This document shows positions 1 to 6,341 of a stretch of 8,619 bases of DNA, one piece after another. The first letter of the stretch is position 1. Every line of letters begins with the position of its first letter. The translations under genes were made by a program, and so were the position numbers. The stretch spans positions 1-8,619 of the forward strand of contig CACYBT010000260.1 of the NCBI GenBank assembly GCA_902772715.1. Direction: 5' to 3'. Origin of the DNA: an uncultured Succinivibrio sp. GTDB taxonomy: Bacteria > Pseudomonadota > Gammaproteobacteria > Enterobacterales > Succinivibrionaceae. The notes below the pieces were generated by a model. That model saw nothing but the letters and a program-made list of their open reading frames with translations, ran no database searches and was not told where the DNA came from.

Positions 1-2
1 AT

Positions 3-266
3 CTTGCGGTAGTAGGTCGCTATGTACTGCCTGCTGAAATCTGGTCACTGTTCAAGAAAACCCCAATTGGTGCCGGTGGTGAATTCCAGTTAACCGATAC
101 TATTGAAATTCTGATGCAAATGATGGATATTGATGCCTACAAGATTATTGGCAAATCCCACGATTGTGGCAATAAATTAGGATATGTCACCACTTTTGTG
201 GAATACGCACTGCGCAATCCAGAAATAGGACCGGCGCTAAAGGAATTTTTAAAGCCTTTAGTCTAG
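3..266 (+). CDS. galU: UTP--glucose-1-phosphate uridylyltransferase, C-terminal part (5' end outside window)
   Basis: GalU makes UDP-glucose from UTP and glucose-1-phosphate in the cytoplasm, feeding cell-envelope polysaccharide and galactose metabolism. The 87 visible residues match the C-terminal third of the family. They include a VVGRYVLPAEIW stretch, TPIGAGGEFQLTDTIEIL (GAGDEIQLTDAI in E. coli) and the signature GKSHDCGNKLGY, whose Lys belongs to the nucleotide-sugar site. The usual protein is about 300 residues, so roughly 200 are missing upstream. The C-terminus is ordinary for the family. The stop is TAG followed immediately by an in-frame TAA (267-269), and a strong terminator begins four bases after the TAG. 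The identification is secure from sequence recall; the start cannot be seen. Confidence 0.95.
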   Translation, partial: LAVVGRYVLPAEIWSLFKKTPIGAGGEFQLTDTIEILMQMMDIDAYKIIGKSHDCGNKLGYVTTFVEYALRNPEIGPALKEFLKPLV

Positions 267-270
267 TAAG

Positions 271-296
271 AAAAGAGCAGGGCTCTGCTCTTTTTT
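271..296 (+). terminator. Rho-independent terminator of galU
   Basis: A perfect 10 bp stem (AAAAGAGCAG, 271-280, pairing with CTGCTCTTTT, 285-294) closes a GGCT tetraloop and runs into a T tract ending at 296. It starts four bases after the galU stop, so galU is the last gene of its transcript. Confidence 0.93.
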
Positions 297-838
297 GATT
301 AAAAAAGCAGGATGAGTCAGGGCTCTGATGGAAGTTTTGTCAAAAAGTCGAGTAACGGCGGTCAGTTAGAAGATGCAAAACATCATCTCTCTGAAGAATA
401 CTTTGAATTTGCAGCAGTGTAGAAGTTCTGCCTTAATGGTGAATGGCAAATGCTCTCGGCATTTTGAGGATGGATTGTTCTAAGTTCCAAAGTGATTATT
501 AAAACATTAAACCAAACCTGCCTTCATGAATTTTTCCTGGATTTTAAGATTGCTTGGTACAATCATCTTTCCTCAAAAAAAATCCCTAAAACCTTGCAAC
601 CTTCAAGTATCTTACCCAAAAAAATGCTCTGTTTTCACCACCTAATCATATCATGCTTTTTCATTTCACCGCAAAATGTTCACGATTTGCTGTAGTGCAA
701 AATTTTCTTAAAAAAAATAATGAATTGCGTTACAATTTTTAACTAAAGAGACCTTTTTTATTGTCGCTTGGTGTAATATACCTCCGAATCATTTTGATGA
801 TGAACCAACTGAAAATGTATTATTAAGAAGTCCACTAT
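297..838. other. Long intergenic region without a convincing gene
   Basis: These 542 bp separate galU from the yhdT-panF operon. The left part holds a second copy of the 10-mer CAGGGCTCTG (318-327), which is also in the terminator at 278-287. At the second copy it sits in a short TCAG/CTGA hairpin without a T tract. A 36-codon ORF starts with ATG at 312 and ends with TAG at 420-422, but its composition and weak start give no support and I do not recognise its product. The middle (480-700) is AT-rich, with a 67-codon ORF lacking a ribosome site. The right part contains a candidate promoter. I see no tRNA-like fold, transposase signature or riboswitch. The left 200 bp could be decayed coding or insertion-sequence material, but nothing recognisable is left. 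Confidence 0.6.
708..736 (+). promoter_or_regulatory. Candidate sigma-70 promoter for the yhdT-panF operon
   Basis: TTAAAA (708-713) and TACAAT (731-736) are separated by 17 bp and match the -35 and -10 consensus at 4 of 6 and 5 of 6 positions. Transcription would begin near 743, leaving an untranslated leader of about 95 bases before yhdT. A second -10-like element, TGTAAT at 772-777 with an upstream TG, lacks a good -35. The region is very AT-rich, so chance matches are likely. Confidence 0.35.
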
Positions 839-1105
839 ATGAAAAAACTTACCTATCAGGAAAAATTCATAAGAACAGATAAAGAAGCGAGAGCTACTTT
901 CATACTGTCCCTTGTGATATTCGTTTTCTTTTTTGTGTCCATTTTTGTCTTTATGGATGAGAATGTCTTTATACTGGGTATGCCTTTGTGGTTTGTTCTC
1001 TCCTGCCTAGGAGGATATCTGCTCTCTGTAGCAGGAGTTGTGATTCTAGTCAGATTCTTTATGCAGGACTTTTCCTTAGATGATGAGGAGCATAGCCGTG
1101 AATAA
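839..1105 (+). CDS. yhdT: YhdT family (DUF997) small membrane protein
   Basis: This 88-residue protein has two predicted membrane segments, about residues 19-40 and 49-74. Its ends are charged: KFIRTDKEAR before the first segment and FSLDDEEHSRE at the C-terminus. It shares with E. coli YhdT the KEAR box, a G-x-P-x-WF motif between the helices, and an F-x-x-x-D-x-x-LDD tail. YhdT is typically encoded just before panF, as here, and is presumed to be an accessory to PanF, although its role has not been established. The start is supported by a weak AAGAAG (825-830) eight bases upstream. The last eight bases overlap the preferred panF start. It is the first gene of a four-gene operon. Confidence 0.9.
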   Translation: MKKLTYQEKFIRTDKEARATFILSLVIFVFFFVSIFVFMDENVFILGMPLWFVLSCLGGYLLSVAGVVILVRFFMQDFSLDDEEHSRE

Positions 1106-2624
1106 TCTTATTCTGGTCCCTATTGCCATCTTTTTGCTGACGCTGATGGTGGTAAGTTATTTCTCGCAGAAAAATCTCAATAAAAAAGGCAGTAATTTTT
1201 CCAAGGAGTATTTTATCGCCGACAGAAAACTGGGTGGTTTTGTGCTTGCCATGACGCTGGTGGCCACCTATGGTTCTGTATCTTCCTTTGTCTCAGGACC
1301 TGGTGTGGCCTGGAACCTTGGATTTGGTTGGGTTGCCTTTGCCGCACCACAGATAATCACAGGTTTTCTGCTGTTGGGTATCATCGGCAATAAACTGGCA
1401 CTTGTAGCCAGAAAAACTGATGCTGTTACTATCATTGACATTATCCATGCGCGCTATCAGAACTCCTCACTGACTCTTATTCTTTCTATAGTCATGCTGG
1501 TGTTCTTTACTGCCATGGTGGTGGGACAGTTTGTCGGCGGCGCTCAGATTTTTGCCGCCATCACCGGACTTGATTACAGTATAGGTCTCTTTATTTTTGC
1601 TACAGTAACCGTAATCTATACTTCCTCAGGCTTTAAGGCCGTGGCCATAACCGACACTATCTGTGCCATTCTCATGCTTGTAGGCATGTTTACCCTAGGT
1701 TATGTCATTATTCGTGACGGTGGCGGCTTTATGCATATTATGGAGACTCTCTCCCAAAAGGATGTGGGAGCAGATGGCATCTCCCGTCATTTCAAGGTCA
1801 ACGCCGATGGTCTTTTGCCATTTTCCCTACTCTTTTCTGCCTGGTTTCTGGTTGGTTTCTTTACACTGGCTCTTCCTCAGTCCTGTGTGCGTGCCCTAGC
1901 CTATAAAAAAACCTCAGATCTGCATATGGCCATGATTGTCGCCACCGTGGTCTGTGGTGCACTGATGATTGGCATGACCCTTCTTGGCGTATTGAGTGCC
2001 GGAGTGATTGCTGACAAGCCGCAAAACGGCACTGATGCCATTATTCCGCTGCTAATTGCCACCCATATGTCACCAATAATTGCGGGAATCACCATCATAG
2101 GACCTTTGGCTGCCACCATGAGTACGGTTTCTTCTCTGCTCATTGCAGCATCCTCCTCTGTGGTCTCGGATATTGCCAAGCAGTTATCGCATGGCAGAAA
2201 AGCGGAAGACGGGGCTCCTAGCCAGGTGACTCCGGTGCTGGCCCAGAAAAAACTGCCAACCATACTTATTACCCTGCTCATCGGCAGCATTTCCATCCTT
2301 TTAGCTCTATATCCTCAGGACATTGTGGTGTGGATCAATCTTTTTGCCTTTGGAGGTCTTGAATCGGCCTTTATCTGGCCGATAGTATTAGGACTATTTT
2401 GGAAGCGCATGAATGCTGGAGGTGCCCTTTTAGGAGTAATTTTCTCATTAGGGATCTACATATTGTGCATGGCTTATGGCATCAAGATTTTAAGTTTTCA
2501 CAATGTGTTAATCGGTGCACTGAGCGGTCTTGTATTCAGTATCCTTGGAACTTACTGTTTTAAGGCTCCAAACCTACAAATCCAAGAAATCTTTTTTCCG
2601 CATAAATGCAAGGAGCAGCAGTAA
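1098..2624 (+). CDS. panF: Sodium/pantothenate symporter PanF
   Basis: PanF is a sodium:solute symporter family (SSS) inner-membrane protein that imports pantothenate, the coenzyme A precursor, using the sodium gradient. Matches to E. coli PanF include EYFIADRKLGGFVLAMTLVATY near residue 36, GPGVAWNLGFGWV, PQSCVRALAYK, the MSTVSSLLIAASSSVVSDI segment (family sodium-site helix), and NLFAFGGLESAFIWPIVLGL around residues 414-433. About 13 hydrophobic segments are visible. I chose GTG at 1098 rather than ATG at 1080 or 1083. GAGGAG (1085-1090) lies seven bases before it, and the 508-residue product then aligns with the E. coli N-terminus without a gap, with Pro at residue 8 in both. The start lies inside yhdT, suggesting translational coupling. 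The protein is about 25 residues longer than in E. coli, mainly at the C-terminus. Confidence 0.93.
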   Translation: MNNLILVPIAIFLLTLMVVSYFSQKNLNKKGSNFSKEYFIADRKLGGFVLAMTLVATYGSVSSFVSGPGVAWNLGFGWVAFAAPQIITGFLLLGIIGNKLALVARKTDAVTIIDIIHARYQNSSLTLILSIVMLVFFTAMVVGQFVGGAQIFAAITGLDYSIGLFIFATVTVIYTSSGFKAVAITDTICAILMLVGMFTLGYVIIRDGGGFMHIMETLSQKDVGADGISRHFKVNADGLLPFSLLFSAWFLVGFFTLALPQSCVRALAYKKTSDLHMAMIVATVVCGALMIGMTLLGVLSAGVIADKPQNGTDAIIPLLIATHMSPIIAGITIIGPLAATMSTVSSLLIAASSSVVSDIAKQLSHGRKAEDGAPSQVTPVLAQKKLPTILITLLIGSISILLALYPQDIVVWINLFAFGGLESAFIWPIVLGLFWKRMNAGGALLGVIFSLGIYILCMAYGIKILSFHNVLIGALSGLVFSILGTYCFKAPNLQIQEIFFPHKCKEQQ

Positions 2625-2626
2625 TC

Positions 2627-3811
2627 ATGCGTGAGAAACTGACACTTATAATTTTGATGGCCGTTGCTTTTTTGATGACCACTTCCTATACCATGCTTAT
2701 TCCTTTTCTGCCGTTATATCTACAGCAGGAATGCAACACAGCCGAGGAGGATTTGGCATTCTGGTCAGGGCTTTGTTTTTCCATCACTTTTCTGATAAGT
2801 GCCTTAGCCTCACCCTTATGGGGAAAATTAAGCGATCGCTTTGGTAGAAAGCCTATGATTATTCGCTCAAGTATTCTCCTGTGCATTTCCTATTTCTCGG
2901 GAGGATTGGTACACTCTCCTGAAGGCTTGTTCTGTATGCGAATTTTCATGGGAATTTCTACAGGATTGTGGACCTCATGTCTCGTTTTAGTCTCCGCCAC
3001 TATCAACAAATCACGCTTAGGTTTAGCCATGGGGATGATGCAGAGCGCCAATATTATAGGCGAAATTACCGGACCTCTTATAGGCGGCATTATGGCCTCC
3101 ACTATTGGCATGCGCAATTCCTTTTTCCTAGGCTCATTTTTTTTGTTCATAGTGGTGATTGCAGCAATCTTTATTATAAAAGAACCTCCTCAGAAGAAAA
3201 CTCCAAAACAAAAAAAGAAGGTGATCTCCACGCGTGTTCTCATTAAAACTCCAGGACTACTCTCTCTCATGTTATGCATCATGTTCACAAATCTCGTGAT
3301 GCTGCAGATCCAGCCGGTGATGCCGCTTTATGTCCAGCAACTCATGAATAATGAAGGCAATTATGTATTATTTGCAGGTGTGGTGATGTCTGTGGGTGGA
3401 ATCGCCGGAGCGATTTTTTCACCTATTTGGGGCAAATGCGGACAGCGCTACGGTTTTTTAAAGATTATTGTGCTCTCTTTTGTGTTTGTAGGGCTCATAA
3501 TGTCGTTACAGGGATTGGTATCATCACTGGTAATCTTTATCATTATGCAGTTTATCTGGAGTATTGGTTTTTTTGCCATATCACCATGCACCAATTCTCT
3601 TTTAGTGAAGATCAGTCCTAAACAGGCACACGGCAGCGCCTTTGGACTATATAACTCCTTTAAGATGCTAGGAGGAGGTATTGGCCCACTTTTGAGCACA
3701 CTTATTGTAAACTTTGGACAGTACAGTCTTGTATATATCATAGGTGGTATGATCCTGTTTAGCGTTGGGGGCTATCTAAAACTCTTTGCCCCGCCACAGC
3801 TTAGGCAATAA
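2627..3811 (+). CDS. MFS transporter, MdtG/TetA-like (first of a tandem pair)
   Basis: This is a 394-residue, 12-helix major facilitator permease of the DHA1 drug:proton antiporter type. Residues 46-76 closely follow E. coli MdtG (FWSG, FSITFL, SALASPLWG), ending in a canonical motif A, GKLSDRFGRKP (66-76). A motif-C-like stretch, MMQSANIIGEITGPLIGG, lies near 140-157. A Lys-rich cytoplasmic loop (about 190-202) separates the two six-helix halves. The second half repeats a weakened motif A (SPIWGKCGQRYG). ATG at 2627 is preferred to the in-frame ATG at 2606 because AAGGAG (2610-2615) lies 11 bases before it, and residue 1 then aligns with the downstream paralogue. It begins two bases after the panF stop. 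The substrate is unknown; MdtG homology suggests efflux of small amphiphilic compounds. Confidence 0.85.
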   Translation: MREKLTLIILMAVAFLMTTSYTMLIPFLPLYLQQECNTAEEDLAFWSGLCFSITFLISALASPLWGKLSDRFGRKPMIIRSSILLCISYFSGGLVHSPEGLFCMRIFMGISTGLWTSCLVLVSATINKSRLGLAMGMMQSANIIGEITGPLIGGIMASTIGMRNSFFLGSFFLFIVVIAAIFIIKEPPQKKTPKQKKKVISTRVLIKTPGLLSLMLCIMFTNLVMLQIQPVMPLYVQQLMNNEGNYVLFAGVVMSVGGIAGAIFSPIWGKCGQRYGFLKIIVLSFVFVGLIMSLQGLVSSLVIFIIMQFIWSIGFFAISPCTNSLLVKISPKQAHGSAFGLYNSFKMLGGGIGPLLSTLIVNFGQYSLVYIIGGMILFSVGGYLKLFAPPQLRQ

Positions 3812-3832
3812 GCATTGTTTGCAGGTAAAAAA

Positions 3833-5035
3833 ATGTTTAGGAACAAACATCTTACAGTTCTAATCATACTAATGCTGAATATTTTTTTAATAAGCAGTTC
3901 CAACAGTTTTGTTCTGCCATTTTTACCTGAATACCTTACAGAATATCTAGGATGTGAGAAACATAATCTTTACACGTATGCTACCACCGCCTACAGTATC
4001 ACCTATATTCTAAGCATCTTCTTTGCGCCATTATGGGGATCCTATGCAGACACTCACGGCAAAAGAAAAATGCTTTTATATGTGCTATGCCTGCTGGCAC
4101 TCTCTTATTTTATAGCCTTTATGGCCTCGTCACCTCTTGAGCTAATACTGTCAAGAGCCCTGCAGGGGACCGCCTCTGGAATCACTCCGGTGCTTTTGAC
4201 ATTTGCAGTATTAAATGCCAAAAAGGAAGAACATCGCGGCATTTCCCTTGGCATGCTGCAGAGCTCAAATCTCATCGGCACAATTGTTGGCGCTGGACTT
4301 GGAGGTATAGTCAGTGAATACTGCGGGATCAAATACAGTTTTCTCATGGTCTTTTTGTTTATCCTGCCTCTTATTGTCCTAAATTATCTGCAACTGCATG
4401 TGAAAGAGCCTACGCCTATTCTAAAACGCGATCGCTTTTTGGGGATCATTAACATCTTTTCAGATCCGATACTAAAGTCACTGAGTTTCTGTGTATTTAT
4501 CAATTCCACCGTCATTCTTATGATTGTACCTATAATGACAACTCTCGTCTCCTCGCTTACCGAACTCAAGGAAGATTTAGCCTTAACTGGCTTTATGTTT
4601 GCACTCTCGGGACTGGCAGGGGCCATAGCCGCTCCTCTGTGGTCTGCCCTAGGCAATAAAATGGGTTATCTTAAGGTAATTCTTGCGGCTAGTCTTTTAA
4701 GCGCCATTATTCTAATCATCATGAGCCATACCTACTCCCTTATGCATTTTTTTGTGCTGCAGTTCCTGTTTGGCCTGTGTATCTGCGCCACCATTCCCTC
4801 TGCCAATGCCATCACGGCCAAACATATCGATGAATATAACCGCACCTTTGCAATGGCGCTGTTGTATAGTGCCTCACAATTGGGCAGTTTTTTAGGTCCG
4901 ATACTCGGATTTCTTATATTAGGAATTGATAATGCTCACACTGTCCTGGCCATTGGTGCTTTAATGCTGATCTTTGTGTTCTCACATACGGTACTCGTAA
5001 CTAAGATTAGGAAACATAGCCATGAAACATCGTAA
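3833..5035 (+). CDS. MFS transporter, MdtG-like (second of a tandem pair)
   Basis: This 400-residue, 12-helix major facilitator permease is clearly a paralogue of the gene before it. Both have a PFLPxYL segment near residue 30, an SIT box before motif A, a GM-x-QS-x-N-x-IG motif-C region, and an AGAI-xx-P-x-W repeat in the second half. Motif A is degenerate, GSYADTHGKRK (69-79): the key Asp is kept, but the following Arg is Thr. This suggests relaxed or altered coupling or substrate use. ATG at 3833 is preferred to TTG at 3815 because CAGG (3822-3825) lies seven bases before it and the N-terminus then matches the paralogue. It starts 21 bases after its neighbour's stop, so it is probably the last gene of the panF operon. 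No clear terminator follows. The substrate is unknown. Confidence 0.85.
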   Translation: MFRNKHLTVLIILMLNIFLISSSNSFVLPFLPEYLTEYLGCEKHNLYTYATTAYSITYILSIFFAPLWGSYADTHGKRKMLLYVLCLLALSYFIAFMASSPLELILSRALQGTASGITPVLLTFAVLNAKKEEHRGISLGMLQSSNLIGTIVGAGLGGIVSEYCGIKYSFLMVFLFILPLIVLNYLQLHVKEPTPILKRDRFLGIINIFSDPILKSLSFCVFINSTVILMIVPIMTTLVSSLTELKEDLALTGFMFALSGLAGAIAAPLWSALGNKMGYLKVILAASLLSAIILIIMSHTYSLMHFFVLQFLFGLCICATIPSANAITAKHIDEYNRTFAMALLYSASQLGSFLGPILGFLILGIDNAHTVLAIGALMLIFVFSHTVLVTKIRKHSHETS

Positions 5036-5088
5036 TCAGGACGCCACGGCTGTCGGCAAAAAAATACGTTAAAATTCACATTTTTTTC

Positions 5089-5117
5089 TTGCTTTTCTTA
5101 TTAAAAGTAATTACTAT
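5089..5117 (+). promoter_or_regulatory. Probable promoter of the perR-like gene
   Basis: TTGCTT (5089-5094) and TACTAT (5112-5117) are separated by 17 bp and each match the sigma-70 consensus at four positions. Transcription would begin near 5124, about 28 bases before the start codon. The spacer and -10 are covered by the palindrome at 5101-5120, so a bound repressor would block polymerase. Confidence 0.55.
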
Positions 5118-5120
5118 TAA
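5101..5120. promoter_or_regulatory. Near-palindromic operator candidate (Fur/PerR-type box)
   Basis: TTAAAAGTAATTACTATTAA is an inverted repeat that pairs at 9 of 10 positions; only the A/A pair at positions 5 and 16 fails. The 10 bp core AGTAATTACT is perfect. Its AT-rich composition, size and place over the promoter of a Fur-family gene fit an autoregulatory operator. It is not a copy of the B. subtilis PerR box or the E. coli Fur box, so the assignment is an inference from position and symmetry. Confidence 0.55.
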
Positions 5121-5151
5121 GGATATATTTTTTTAAGGTTCAATTATTATT

Positions 5152-5538
5152 ATGCTTCAGCATCGAAACAGCAAACAGCGCAATATCATAAGAGAATATT
5201 TAGAAGGACGTACTGACCATCCTTGTGCTGAAAAACTCTATAATGAAATTCACGAACATTATCCAAGTATCTCTCTTGGCACAATCTATCGCAATCTCAT
5301 GTATTTAACAGATATTGGAGAAATTCAGTCTATTGATATTGGCGACGGTGTCACCCATTTTGATCCCAATCCAAAACCTCATGTGCATTTTTACTGCAAA
5401 AAATGCCATAAGATTTCAGATATATTTATAGATGACTATATACGTCTGAATACTTTTTTTGCTAAATATTCCAATGCACATATTGAAAAATGCACAGTCA
5501 CCCTTGAAGGACTCTGTGATCAGTGCCAAAACCTTTAA
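5152..5538 (+). CDS. perR: Fur-family transcriptional regulator, PerR-type peroxide sensor
   Basis: This 128-residue protein has the two-domain Fur architecture. The N-terminal winged helix spans about residues 5-65, with SLGTIYRNLMYLTDIGEI as the recognition-helix region, and a C-terminal dimerisation domain follows. All PerR metal positions are present. His23, Asp71, His77, His79 and Asp90 correspond to the regulatory site (B. subtilis His37, Asp85, His91, His93, Asp104). Cys82/Cys85 and Cys122/Cys125 form the structural zinc site. Asp at position 90 is the residue used by peroxide-sensing PerR. The N-terminus is some 14 residues shorter than in B. subtilis. AAGG (5135-5138) is 13 bases from the ATG, a long spacing. 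The neighbouring rubrerythrin supports PerR over Zur or an iron-sensing Fur. Confidence 0.82.
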   Translation: MLQHRNSKQRNIIREYLEGRTDHPCAEKLYNEIHEHYPSISLGTIYRNLMYLTDIGEIQSIDIGDGVTHFDPNPKPHVHFYCKKCHKISDIFIDDYIRLNTFFAKYSNAHIEKCTVTLEGLCDQCQNL

Positions 5539-5630
5539 AAAAATGAACAGTTAAAATCAATAATTGGACTTTTGAGCAAAAAATTTTAAATTAAAACAAG
5601 ATAAGCTTTTATCGCTTACAACAATAATAA

Positions 5631-5639
5631 TACTTTTAA
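5631..5639. promoter_or_regulatory. Half-site of the perR-like operator in the rubrerythrin leader
   Basis: TACTTTTAA here is the exact reverse complement of the first nine bases of the palindrome at 5101-5120. It lies 34-42 bases before the rubrerythrin ATG, beside AT-rich -10-like sequence (TAATAC, 5628-5633). The other half-site is poorly kept. It could mark binding by the neighbouring regulator, but in such AT-rich DNA a 9-mer match could be chance. Confidence 0.3.
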
Positions 5640-5672
5640 CTAACACATGTACCTTTAATTAAGGAGAAAATT

Positions 5673-6323
5673 ATGTCATTTGTTTGCAAAAAATGCGGTT
5701 ATGTTTATGAAGGTCCAGAGGCTCCTGAAGAGTGCCCTTTATGTCATGCCAAAAATATTTTTGTCGAAAAAAATGAGACAACAAAACAGAATAAGTATGC
5801 CGGAACCAAAACCGAATAGAATCTTCAAGATGCCTTTGCCGGTGAATCACAAGCTCGCAACAAATATACCTATTTTGCTTCTGTCGCTAAAAAAGCCGGT
5901 TATGAACAAATTGCAGCCTTATTTTTAAAGACCGCTGACAATGAAAAAGAGCATGCCAAGATGTGGTTTAAAGAGTTAGGCGGTATTGGTTCAACAGAAG
6001 ACAATCTGAAGGCTGCTGCTGAAGGAGAGAACTTTGAGTGGACCGATATGTATGACAGAATGGCTAAAGAGGCTGAGGCTGAAGGCTTTAAGGAACTGGC
6101 TGAAAAATTCCGCGGTGTTGGTGCCATCGAAAAACATCACGAAGAACGCTACCGCAAGCTCCTTGCCAATATCAACAGCAAGGAAGTATTTGAAAAATCA
6201 GGTGTTTCAGTATGGGAATGCCGTAATTGCGGCCATATTGTAGTCGGTACCAAGGCTCCAGATGAGTGCCCAGTATGCAACCACCCACAGTCCTATTTTG
6301 AAATTCATGCTGAAAACTTTTAA
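5673..6323 (+). CDS. rbr: Reverse rubrerythrin (peroxidase), interrupted by an in-frame TAG at codon 49
   Basis: Rubrerythrins are cytoplasmic non-haem diiron proteins that reduce hydrogen peroxide in anaerobes, with electrons passed through rubredoxin-like centres. Read through the TAG, the gene gives 216 residues. An N-terminal rubredoxin-like domain has Cys5, 8, 21 and 24. The diiron four-helix domain spans about 50-165, with Glu58, Glu91-x-x-His94, Glu133/Glu137 and Glu153-x-x-His156. A second rubredoxin-like domain has Cys183, 186, 199 and 202. AAGGAG (5661-5666) lies six bases before the ATG. Codon 49 is TAG where relatives, as I recall them, usually have Lys (KTEKNL), one base from AAG. 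No ATG, GTG or TTG occurs in frame until Met97, and a restart there would lose Glu58, Glu91 and His94. The frame is otherwise intact and ends in tandem TAA codons. It may be a fresh pseudogene, a base-call error or a suppressed amber codon. Confidence 0.88.
5817..5819 (+). other. In-frame amber codon in the rubrerythrin linker
   Basis: The codons run ACC GAA TAG AAT CTT, giving T-E-stop-N-L within an otherwise well conserved stretch. Termination here yields a 48-residue rubredoxin-like peptide with its four Cys. The full protein requires readthrough or suppression. Confidence 0.97.
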
Positions 6324-6341
6324 TAACATTTAGACGTGAAA

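Noticed and set aside
492..695. 67-codon ORF in the long intergenic region
   Set aside because: It starts with a non-ATG codon and has no ribosome site. Its composition is simply that of AT-rich DNA and nothing in it is recognisable.
1901..2296. 131-codon antisense ORF within panF
   Set aside because: It is a shadow of a well-supported coding frame, with no plausible protein features. The other antisense ORFs in the MFS genes are of the same kind.
2832..4435. GCGATCGC palindrome at 2832-2839 and 4428-4435
   Set aside because: There are only two copies, each inside coding sequence. That is not enough to call a repeat family or a functional site.
5041..5066. Possible terminator after the second MFS gene (GCC...GGC before a run of A)
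   Set aside because: The stem is only three base pairs and is followed by A rather than T, so it does not work as an intrinsic terminator on the + strand.
5022..5072. 16-codon ORF overlapping the end of the second MFS gene (ATG 5022, TAA 5070-5072)
   Set aside because: It is very short with only a weak AGGA upstream, and its product is not recognised. It is most likely chance in a gene's tail.
5817..5819. Pyrrolysine at the rubrerythrin TAG
   Set aside because: Nothing in the window encodes pyrrolysine machinery, rubrerythrin is not a known pyrrolysine protein, and the site normally holds an unremarkable Lys in a linker.
5961..6323. Shorter 120-residue rubrerythrin starting at Met97
   Set aside because: The ATG has no ribosome site and lies within helix 2 of the diiron domain. 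The product would lack Glu58, Glu91 and His94. It is the 3' part of the gene that starts at 5673.
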